From Microvirga sp. SRT01 (GTDB lineage Bacteria > Pseudomonadota > Alphaproteobacteria > Sphingomonadales > Sphingomonadaceae), in NCBI GenBank assembly GCA_018139225.1, contig JAGSNX010000001.1, positions 806,001-870,000 on the forward strand: DNA of 64,000 nt, in the 5' to 3' direction. Of the stretch, positions 57,459-64,000 are shown one piece after another (the stretch's first letter is position 1; the number at the start of each line of letters is the position of its first letter). The notes beneath the pieces were generated by a model that saw nothing but the letters and a program-made list of their open reading frames with translations, ran no database searches and was not told the DNA's origin. The position numbers were made by a program, and so were the translations under genes.

Positions 57459-58555
57459 AGGCGATGAGTTTTTTCCCGTCACGCACTGTGTCCTTGTACA
57501 TGGCGCGTCTGTTCCTCGTCCGCACCTTCGCGATCATGGCGGCGATCGTCCTGATCCTGCAAGCGCTCGACCTGCTGTCGGAAACCGGCAACATCTTGGA
57601 GGTGCCGGGCAACGGGCAGGCGCAGGTGTGGACCTATGTCTCGCTGCGCGCGCCGCAGATCATCGCCTTCGTTCTGCCCTTCTCGGTGCTGCTCGGTACG
57701 ATCCTGACGCTGGCGACCATGAACCAGAACAGCGAGATCATCGCGCTGAAAGCCGCCGGGCTGTCCGCGCATCAGGTGCTGGCCCCGCTACTGCTCGCCA
57801 GCTTCGGCGTCGCCATCATCTCGTTCGCCTTCAACGACCGTATCGCCAGCCGCGCCACCGCGACGCTCAACCAGTGGCAGAAGGTCAATTACGGGCCGAT
57901 GCCGATCGATCGCGGCGACCGATCGAACGTGTGGGTGCGCGACGGCGACGACTTGATCGAGGTCGAACAGACGCAGGGGCGCGGTGCGAATACCGTATTG
58001 CGCAACGTCACGCTGTACGATCGCGCCGGCGGCAATCTGGCGGCGATCGTCCGCGCGCCGATCGGCCGGTTCCAGGCCGGTGGCGGCTGGCGGATCGGCC
58101 CGGCGCTCCGCTTCGACGTGGCGTCGGGGCAGCAGGTCCGTATCCCTTCGATCGTCGTCGGTCGCGACGCCCGCCCGGATCAGTTCACGCTGGCGACGGT
58201 CGATCCCGATGGGCTGTCGCTGGGGGCGTTGAAGGCCGCGATCAAGGATTTGTCCGGCGCCGGTAGACCTACCAAGGCGCTGGAGGGATCGCTCTGGCAT
58301 AAATTGTCGGGGCCGTTGTCGGCGGTGCTGATGCCGCTGCTCGGCGGCGTCGCGGCGTTCGGCGTAGCGCGATCGGGCAAGCTGTTCGTGCGCGCCGTGA
58401 TCGGCATGGCGCTGGGCTTCACCTATTTCATCGCCGACAAGTTCGCGCTGGCGATGGGCAACCTCGGTGCCTATCCGCCGTTCCTGGCGGCCTGGGCACC
58501 TTTCCTGCTGTTCCTGCTGATCGGCGAAGCGGTCTTGTTCCGCACCGAGGAATAG
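57455..58555 (+). CDS. lptG: Lipid export permease LptG
   Basis: The 366-residue partner of LptF with the same six-helix plus beta-jellyroll plan (SLYMARLFLVRTF, and VLPFSVLLGTILTLA near residue 70). The GTG start overlaps the lptF stop; an ATG nine bases later is possible. Confidence 0.93.
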   Translation: MKAMSFFPSRTVSLYMARLFLVRTFAIMAAIVLILQALDLLSETGNILEVPGNGQAQVWTYVSLRAPQIIAFVLPFSVLLGTILTLATMNQNSEIIALKAAGLSAHQVLAPLLLASFGVAIISFAFNDRIASRATATLNQWQKVNYGPMPIDRGDRSNVWVRDGDDLIEVEQTQGRGANTVLRNVTLYDRAGGNLAAIVRAPIGRFQAGGGWRIGPALRFDVASGQQVRIPSIVVGRDARPDQFTLATVDPDGLSLGALKAAIKDLSGAGRPTKALEGSLWHKLSGPLSAVLMPLLGGVAAFGVARSGKLFVRAVIGMALGFTYFIADKFALAMGNLGAYPPFLAAWAPFLLFLLIGEAVLFRTEE

Positions 58556-58612
58556 GTGTTAACCACGACGTCCTAGATCGATGGATCCCGTCCGTCTGCC
58601 GGAGCCCGCACC

Positions 58613-58993
58613 ATGCGCCTGTCGTCGATCTCCAGCCTGTCAATCGTTGCGCCGTCCCCGTCGCTGCCGCGTTCCGCCGGAGCTTTCGCGCTACCGCACG
58701 ATAAGCCTGCGGCGTCTGGTACAAAGGCGTCCGCACCTCGGACCGTCGATGCCTCGGCACCGCCGATGCCGTCCGACAAACTGCGCGACGCGCTCACGGC
58801 GTTCGAGAAGGAAGCGAGGATGACACCCGCCGAGCGCGCGCGCCGCGACATCCTGGAGGACATGGAACTCACCGAGGACGCCTTGAAAGCCATGCCGGCC
58901 GAGAAGCGGAATGTGCTCGAAGACGCTATCGTGAAGGAAGTCGCCAAGAGGCTGGTGTTGGCCAGAACCTTGGCGACAAGCCACGCGGGCTAG
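58613..58993 (+). CDS. Hypothetical protein, conserved-looking C-terminal helix pair
   Basis: A 126-residue protein of unknown function. The N-terminal half is low-complexity (Pro/Ser/Ala). The C-terminal half is charged and helical (DKLRDALTAFEKEARMTPAE, then KNVLEDAIVKEV-like) and looks like the conserved part. It lies 57 bases after lptG and converges on the desaturase gene; no domain is recognised. Confidence 0.55.
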   Translation: MRLSSISSLSIVAPSPSLPRSAGAFALPHDKPAASGTKASAPRTVDASAPPMPSDKLRDALTAFEKEARMTPAERARRDILEDMELTEDALKAMPAEKRNVLEDAIVKEVAKRLVLARTLATSHAG

Positions 58994-59000
58994 CAGCCGG

Positions 59001-60092
59001 TCAGCGACGCCCCATTGTCGATCGCCCGATCTTCCACACCAGTCCCGGCAAGCCCGGATAGCTGGCCTCGTGGTAAGGCGATTCCGCTTCCAGAATCGCC
59101 GTCAGCCGGCGGTGCGCCTCGCCCAGCGCATGGTAGGGCACGCTCGGCAGGAGGTGATGCAGCGCGTGATAGCGGAGGCCGACCGGTGCCCAGAGGGCCG
59201 GCAGCAGCGACGGCGGCGGCACGTTGACGGTGTCGAGATACTGGGCGGTGACGCTCATCGGCTCGCCCTCATTCTCCCACAGATGCGCGACCAGGGTACG
59301 CACCTGATTGATCACAGCGACCGCCGAGGCGATCAGCATTGCGATGCCGAACGCGCGCAGCGGGATGACGCCCGTTGCGACCATCGCCACCAGCGCGATC
59401 GCCCAAATGCTCGCCGCCGCCTCGATCCGGTTCCAGTAAATAGCGGCGGCACCTTCCGGCGCGCGACGGCGGAACTGCGGATTGATCGCCAACGCCGAAT
59501 AACGCTCGACGATCGCCCGACGCAGCGACGGGACCACCACCGACAGCGGCGACAGGATCGCATACCGGAACAGCAGCGCTACCGGCGCCAGCGCCGATAC
59601 GACGATGAACAGTGGCAGCGTCCACGGTTTCATCAAAGCCAGCGGCAGATACTCAGGGTCCTCGACCGTGCCATAGCGCGTCTTGGCGTGATGCAGATTA
59701 TGCACGCCTTCATACATGAAGGACGGGATCAGCATCGGGATGCCGACCAGCAGGTTCCAGCCCAGCCGGAAATGCGGCACGCTGCCATGCTTCATGTGGC
59801 TGACTTCGTGGATGAAGCTCATCGCCCGGTACAGGCCCAGCATGGCGACGATCCCCGCCAGTACGACCACCGCCGTGGACGATGCCGTCACCGCCACGGC
59901 CAGCGCGCCGTAACCCACCATTGCAGATGCGACCAGGTCCGCCCAATAAATGGCGGGCTTCGGCTGCGACAATTCACGCGTCAGGTCGGCCGCGGCGCGC
60001 AGCATCGCCTTGTCGTCGGCGATCCTCGTCGTGCCCGCAACAGGCGCCGTTGCGGCGCGATCCAGGGTCATGCTCGTCATCAGGGTATCCAT
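59001..60092 (-). CDS. Membrane fatty-acid desaturase family protein
   Basis: A 363-residue membrane di-iron desaturase/hydroxylase. The three His boxes HEVSHMKH (near 115-122), HNLHHAK (near 150) and HALHHLLP (near 310) are all present, among four to six hydrophobic segments. The ATG at 60092 (MDTLMTSM) is preferred to the GTG one codon earlier. It lies between lptG and the ceramide-synthase-like gene on the opposite strand; action on a sphingoid base or ceramide acyl chain is possible but unproven. Confidence 0.88.
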   Translation of the reverse strand: MDTLMTSMTLDRAATAPVAGTTRIADDKAMLRAAADLTRELSQPKPAIYWADLVASAMVGYGALAVAVTASSTAVVVLAGIVAMLGLYRAMSFIHEVSHMKHGSVPHFRLGWNLLVGIPMLIPSFMYEGVHNLHHAKTRYGTVEDPEYLPLALMKPWTLPLFIVVSALAPVALLFRYAILSPLSVVVPSLRRAIVERYSALAINPQFRRRAPEGAAAIYWNRIEAAASIWAIALVAMVATGVIPLRAFGIAMLIASAVAVINQVRTLVAHLWENEGEPMSVTAQYLDTVNVPPPSLLPALWAPVGLRYHALHHLLPSVPYHALGEAHRRLTAILEAESPYHEASYPGLPGLVWKIGRSTMGRR

Positions 60093-60199
60093 CACACCGA
60101 AATAGTGGCGACAGCATGACCTTTACAGGTCGCGCGCACCGAAAGCGCTGACGGAAACTTCACTCGCCATGATCGGATGCGCCGGTTAAACGATCGAAC

Positions 60200-61351
60200 A
60201 TGAGTGATATCGTCATCCGCCCGATCGACAGCAAGCGGGATCGCAAGGCATTCGTGGACCTGCCGTTCCGCCTCTACGCGAACGATCCGCACTGGGTGCC
60301 GCCGCTGAAGAACGAGGCGCTGGGCCTCATCACGCCGGCGAAGAACGGCTGGTTCAGCCACGCCAAGGCGCAGCTTTTCCTCGCCGAACACAGTGGCCAG
60401 ATCGTCGGCCGCATCTCCGCGCACATCGACACGCTGGCGCTGACGATGGACCCTGCTCAGGGGTTCGGACCTGGCGTCGGACAATGGGGGCTGATGGAGG
60501 CGGAGGATGATAGCGTGTTCCGGGCGTTGCTCGCCAGTGCGGAACAATGGCTGCGCGATCAGGGTATGACGCGGGCGCTGGGCCCGATCTCGATGTCGAT
60601 CTGGGAAGAGCCGGGTCTGTTGATCGAGGGCTATGATCACGATCCGACGATCATGATGGGCCATGCCAAGCCCGAATATCGCGGCTGGATCGAGGCGGCG
60701 GGCTATGCACCCGTCAAGCAGTTGCTGACCTACGACCTCGACATCACGAAAGAATTTCCTCCGATCGTCCAGCGGATCATCAAGTCGGGCGAGAAGAACG
60801 AGCGCATCCGCATCCGCGAGGTGGACAAGTCGAAGTTCGACGAGGAAGCCGCGACGATCCTGGCGATCCTGAACGACGCATGGTCCGACAATTGGGGTTT
60901 CGTGCCGCTGACGCCGCCCGAGATCAAGGATGTCGGCGTCAAGTTGAAGCCGATCGTGTTCAACGACCTGATCCGCATCGCCGAACTGGACGGACGACCG
61001 GTAGCGTTCATGATTACGCTTCCCGATCTGAACGAGGCGATCAAGCCGCTCAACGGATCGCTGCTGCCGTTCGGCTGGGCGAAGCTGCTGCTGTGGTTGC
61101 GCAAACCGCAGGTCCGCACGATGCGCGTGCCGCTGATGGGTGTGGTGAAGGAGTTGCAGGCGTCGCGGATGGCGAGCCAGCTGGCTTTCATGATGATCGA
61201 GTACATCCGCCGCGCCTCGATCAAGCATTACGGCGCGAGCCGAGGCGAGATCGGCTGGATCCTCGACGACAATCAGGGGATGCGGTCGATCGCGACGACA
61301 ATCAACTGCGAAATCAACAAGGTGTATCAGGTCTACGAACGGACGCTGTAG
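60200..61351 (+). CDS. GNAT-type ceramide synthase-like protein (bCerS-like)
   Basis: A 383-residue protein of the large GNAT-fold family that includes the bacterial ceramide synthase of Caulobacter. It opens IVIRPIDSKRDRKAFVDLPF and has AKAQLFLAEHSGQIVGRISA near residue 54 and PISMSIWEEPGLLIEGYDH near 131. The role proposed is N-acylation of the sphingoid base made by spt. Support is family feel plus location 6 kb from spt; biochemical proof is absent. Confidence 0.75.
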   Translation: MSDIVIRPIDSKRDRKAFVDLPFRLYANDPHWVPPLKNEALGLITPAKNGWFSHAKAQLFLAEHSGQIVGRISAHIDTLALTMDPAQGFGPGVGQWGLMEAEDDSVFRALLASAEQWLRDQGMTRALGPISMSIWEEPGLLIEGYDHDPTIMMGHAKPEYRGWIEAAGYAPVKQLLTYDLDITKEFPPIVQRIIKSGEKNERIRIREVDKSKFDEEAATILAILNDAWSDNWGFVPLTPPEIKDVGVKLKPIVFNDLIRIAELDGRPVAFMITLPDLNEAIKPLNGSLLPFGWAKLLLWLRKPQVRTMRVPLMGVVKELQASRMASQLAFMMIEYIRRASIKHYGASRGEIGWILDDNQGMRSIATTINCEINKVYQVYERTL

Positions 61352-61399
61352 CGGCCGCCCCGCGTCCGGGGTTGCCGCCACTGCGTTTCAGCAGGACGA

Positions 61400-61645
61400 T
61401 CAGATCGCGGGGTCGAGGCCCAGGCGGTTCCAGGCCTGACGGCTGCGGCAGACCTTCCGCACGGAGCCGCGGGCGGTGACATCGTCGAGGAAACAGTAGG
61501 TCGTTCCCTTCGTCACGGGACGCTCGGGCGCACGCAGTGCCGTGTGCAGCATCTGCTGGTTCATCGTGGCACCCCAGGTCGATGCGGCGGGGAAGGGCTG
61601 TGCGGTCATCGTGGCGGCGGCGGAGGCGAGAATGGCGATCAGCAT
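61400..61645 (-). CDS. Small exported hypothetical protein
   Basis: An 81-residue protein with a short signal-like start (MLIAILASAAATMTAQPFPA) and two cysteines in TYCFLDDVTARGSVRKVCRS, likely a disulfide in the periplasm. GAGGG precedes the ATG at a good distance; longer frames upstream lack it. Function unknown. It converges on the bCerS-like gene. Confidence 0.7.
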   Translation of the reverse strand: MLIAILASAAATMTAQPFPAASTWGATMNQQMLHTALRAPERPVTKGTTYCFLDDVTARGSVRKVCRSRQAWNRLGLDPAI

Positions 61646-61816
61646 GGCGGTGGTTCCCTCTTGCGAGCCGGTCCATTCCGGCTTCATGAGGTACACTGCA
61701 TTAGCCGTGCCAAACACGAATCCACGCAATTCCGCCGTTGTTGCGTGCTGCGGACTTCCAGGCGCCGCCGATCTACGATGTTTCTCACCAACTGTTGGCG
61801 CAAAACGTCTGTAGAC

Positions 61817-62611
61817 CTAAAAGAGTGCGGCGATCCCCGCATAGAGCCGTACGTCAGGCGCGTCGTGGTTCAACCCGCCGACCGCTTCCGCAAAGAAGGC
61901 CCGGCGCGGGGCGACCGTCCACAAGCAACCCAATCCCGCCACCGCCTGCGTCGTCGCGCCGGAGGGATCGTCGTCACGCATCACCTGCGCCTCGATCGTC
62001 GTGGAGAAGGCGTCGCTGATCTCGATCGCCACTGCGGCAACCATGCTGCCCTGAAAATGTCGTCCATGACCATCCTCATCGACGGCCGCGTCGAGTTCAC
62101 CGGTCGTGCCGATGTTGATTGTGTCCGTCAGGTCGTAGGTGACGGGTAGAACCACGCCCGCGGCCCAGTCCCCCGCCCCGACTGGCGAACGACCGACCGG
62201 AAGCGTGACCGAGGGCTGGATGCCGAAGGACAGGCCCTTCCCGTCAGGATTGCGCAGGTTCTGGCGAACGCCCAGCGTCACGTCGCCGACCCTCGCCTGC
62301 TTCTCGACCATGCCCGTTGCACGGTCGCGAGTGCGGACATGACCATAAGGCGTCCATTCGAGCTGCACCTCGGTCGACGGGCCGACGCCGGCGCGAACGA
62401 GTACGTCGCCCGCCAACACCGTGTCGATCCGCTGATTTGCGTTGCGCTCCAGTTGCCAGTCGCCCAGCGTCGCCTCGACATGGACGCGACCCGGCTCCGT
62501 CGTGCAGGCGGAGCTTTCGAGCGAGGGACTGTTCGGACAAAAGCGCGGCTCGTCCTGCGCCCAAGCCACCGCGGGAGCCATCATCAGCGCGGCAGCGGCC
62601 AGCCGCTTCAT
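61817..62611 (-). CDS. Putative outer-membrane/transporter-type beta protein
   Basis: A 264-residue exported protein with a signal peptide (MKRLAAAALMMAPAVAWA) and amphipathic strands ending in an aromatic residue (LYAGIAALF), a beta-barrel pattern like the MetA-pathway phenol-degradation/DUF transporters. Four cysteines lie near the N-terminus and in the middle. The ATG overlaps the exonuclease stop (ATGA). Substrate unknown. Confidence 0.7.
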   Translation of the reverse strand: MKRLAAAALMMAPAVAWAQDEPRFCPNSPSLESSACTTEPGRVHVEATLGDWQLERNANQRIDTVLAGDVLVRAGVGPSTEVQLEWTPYGHVRTRDRATGMVEKQARVGDVTLGVRQNLRNPDGKGLSFGIQPSVTLPVGRSPVGAGDWAAGVVLPVTYDLTDTINIGTTGELDAAVDEDGHGRHFQGSMVAAVAIEISDAFSTTIEAQVMRDDDPSGATTQAVAGLGCLWTVAPRRAFFAEAVGGLNHDAPDVRLYAGIAALF

Positions 62612-63384
62612 CGCAACGTCACGAAGGTCGGCGCGTGATCGCTCGCCTTTTCCCGCCCACGATACGCCTTGTCGACGCCAGCCCCGACCAGTCGATCCGC
62701 GGCCTGCGGACTGAGCAGCAGGTGATCGATCCGGAACCCCGCATCGCGTTGCCACGCACCCGCCTGATAATCCCAGAATGTCCACACGCCACCCTTTGGC
62801 TCGCGGGTGCGCAGCGCGTCGGTCCAGCCCTGCGCCAACAACTTGCGGTATGCGGCGCGGCTCTCCGGCTGCATCAACGCATCCTCCTGCATCGCGCGCA
62901 CCGAATATGTATCGTCGTCGTTGGGGATGACGTTGTAATCGCCCGCCAGCACCGCCGGGCGCTCCTCCGCAAGGATCGCCGCCGCGCGCTGGGCGAGTCG
63001 CTCCATCCAGCGCAGCTTGTAATCGAACTTCGGACCGGGTCGGGGGTTGCCGTTAGGAAGGTACAGCGACGCGACGATCACGTCGTGAACCTCGCATTCC
63101 AGATAGCGGCTATGCTCGTCCTCCGGCTCGCCCTCCAGCCCGCGCTGCCGCTCGACCGGCGTCGTTCCCTTGGCAAGCACGGCGACACCGTTCCACGCCT
63201 TCTGGCCGTGCCAAAGCGCACCGTAGCCGGCGTCCTCGATCTCCTTCAGCGGGAACGTCTCGTCGCTAGATTTGAGTTCCTGAACGCAGACAATGTCGGG
63301 CTGGTCTTCGGTCAAATACTCGACGACGCGGGGCAGCCGAGCCTTGATGCCGTTGACGTTGTAGGTGACGATCTTCAAGTGCAT
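62608..63384 (-). CDS. xth: Exodeoxyribonuclease III
   Basis: A 258-residue EEP-family nuclease and AP endonuclease. The active-site motifs are TYNVNGIKARL, QELKSSD, LAGDYNVIPNDDD and the C-terminal SDHAPTFVTL. The ATG (MHLKIVTYN) overlaps the erpA stop (TGATG); the upstream open frame is a shadow of erpA. Confidence 0.95.
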   Translation of the reverse strand: MHLKIVTYNVNGIKARLPRVVEYLTEDQPDIVCVQELKSSDETFPLKEIEDAGYGALWHGQKAWNGVAVLAKGTTPVERQRGLEGEPEDEHSRYLECEVHDVIVASLYLPNGNPRPGPKFDYKLRWMERLAQRAAAILAEERPAVLAGDYNVIPNDDDTYSVRAMQEDALMQPESRAAYRKLLAQGWTDALRTREPKGGVWTFWDYQAGAWQRDAGFRIDHLLLSPQAADRLVGAGVDKAYRGREKASDHAPTFVTLR

Positions 63385-63752
63385 CAGATCGCGAAGCTGG
63401 TGCCGCAGCCGCAGCCCGATGCCGCCTGCGGGTTCTCGACCCGAAACGCCGCGCCTCCGAGCGACTCCACGTAATCGACCGAACAACCGCGCACGAGATC
63501 GATACTGATTTCGTCCACGACCAGCCGCACGCCGTCCGTCTCCGCAACGGTGTCGTTGACGTCTGGCGCGTCAGCAAGGCCGAACTTGTACTGGAACCCC
63601 GAACAGCCGCCGCCATCGACGGACAGGCGCAGCACAGCCGGCTTATCCTGGCGTTGTGCGATCGCCGCCACCCGCGCCGCGGCTGCGGGGGTCAGTGCGA
63701 TATCGACGGGAGCAACGTCGACGATAGTGGGGTCAGAAGCGAGAGTGGCCAT
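63384..63752 (-). CDS. erpA: A-type iron-sulfur insertion protein ErpA
   Basis: A 122-residue HesB-fold carrier. The conserved cysteines are in GGGCSGFQYKFG (near residue 50) and the C-terminal SGCGCGTSF. It is distinct from the SufA-type protein encoded in the suf operon. It is the first gene of an erpA-xth-porin-like run with overlapping stops and starts. Confidence 0.93.
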   Translation of the reverse strand: MATLASDPTIVDVAPVDIALTPAAAARVAAIAQRQDKPAVLRLSVDGGGCSGFQYKFGLADAPDVNDTVAETDGVRLVVDEISIDLVRGCSVDYVESLGGAAFRVENPQAASGCGCGTSFAI

Positions 63753-63791
63753 GCGCGACAGATAGGCTTCGGTCGACGCGGCGGCAACCGG

Positions 63792-64000
63792 TCAGTCTTG
63801 AGCGGCAGGTCCGTCGACCGACACCGGAATCTGGTGAACGCTGCGATCCTGCGACGCGAGCAGATAGTCGGCGGTGGTCAGGAAGGGGATCGGGTTCACG
63901 GCGTGGCCGTCGATGCGAACCTCGTAATGGAGGTGCGGGCCGGTCGAACGGCCGGTCGAGCCCATCAGCGCGATCAACTGACCGCGCTGGACGCGGGTGC
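63792..64000 (-). CDS. M23 family peptidase, C-terminal part (cut by window edge)
   Basis: The visible 69 codons are the end of a LytM/M23 metallopeptidase that cuts peptidoglycan cross-links. The family block [20 protein letters not shown] is followed by [11 protein letters not shown], where H-x-H supplies zinc ligands. The N-terminal part lies beyond position 64000. The tail after NPIPFL is family-variable. Confidence 0.85.
   Translation of the reverse strand, partial: TRVQRGQLIALMGSTGRSTGPHLHYEVRIDGHAVNPIPFLTTADYLLASQDRSVHQIPVSVDGPAAQD

Overview
The window is high-GC DNA from an alphaproteobacterium, most likely a Sphingomonas-type member of the Sphingomonadales. The pointers are a serine palmitoyltransferase / acyl carrier protein / ceramide-type reductase / ceramide-synthase-like gene set (sphingolipids replace LPS in this group), PEPxxWA-CTERM proteins, SUF iron-sulfur assembly under an Rrf2 regulator, and gene products typical of the group. 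Nearly all of it is chromosomal housekeeping DNA. Genes are packed into operons with 1- or 4-base stop/start overlaps. No rRNA, tRNA, CRISPR array, transposase or phage gene was seen.

Layout. 1-86: a CIRCE operator and leftward promoter, presumably of a groESL operon just outside the window. 0.1-7.6 kb: MATE exporter, sppA, an acetyltransferase, and a leftward leuC / 34-codon ORF / leuD / quinone-reductase operon. 7.7-11.4 kb: MFS transporter facing a leftward scoA / DUF5076 / scoB / GST operon. 11.6-12.8 kb: rplJ-rplL with leader and terminator. 13-15.8 kb: acnA. 16-23.4 kb: one long leftward SUF operon (Rrf2 regulator, sufB, DUF559, sufC, sufD, sufS, sufT, sufA, mtnP). 23.5-31.6 kb: pyrD, ggt, a long-chain acyl-CoA ligase and an M16 peptidase. 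31.7-36.7 kb: nfuA, a RutE-like reductase, tsaB, rimI, fur, plsC, miaB. 36.8-38.3 kb: two PEPxxWA-CTERM proteins. 38.5-47 kb: phoH-ybeY-corC-lnt-metK, interrupted by a vapBC toxin-antitoxin pair and, between corC and lnt, by a katG remnant, a sorbosone-type dehydrogenase and two small leftward genes. 47.3-51.6 kb: a PF10118 hydrolase with divergent TetR regulator, obgE, a PspC-domain protein and proB. 51.7-61.4 kb: a sphingolipid and envelope region (cerR-like, acpR-like, spt, hybrid histidine kinase, lptF, lptG, desaturase, ceramide-synthase-like GNAT). 61.4-64 kb: small exported proteins, an exonuclease III, erpA and the end of an M23 peptidase.

Three themes link the genes. Iron-sulfur supply is strongly represented: a full SUF operon with regulator, Nfu, two A-type carriers, fur, and consumers such as AcnA, LeuC and MiaB. 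Envelope building forms a second group: sphingolipid synthesis, LptFG, Lnt, PlsC, SppA and M23. Third, several families of short GC-rich inverted repeats lie between genes. One family brackets a DUF559 endonuclease-fold ORF inside the SUF operon, and another is read in frame inside sufC. The most unusual observations are this repeat-flanked DUF559 cassette, the repeat-derived insertion in SufC, a stop/start-coupled 34-codon ORF between leuC and leuD, an identical 25-base leader in front of both sufS and phoH, the vapBC pair coupled into the phoH-ybeY operon, and the sphingolipid neighbourhood.
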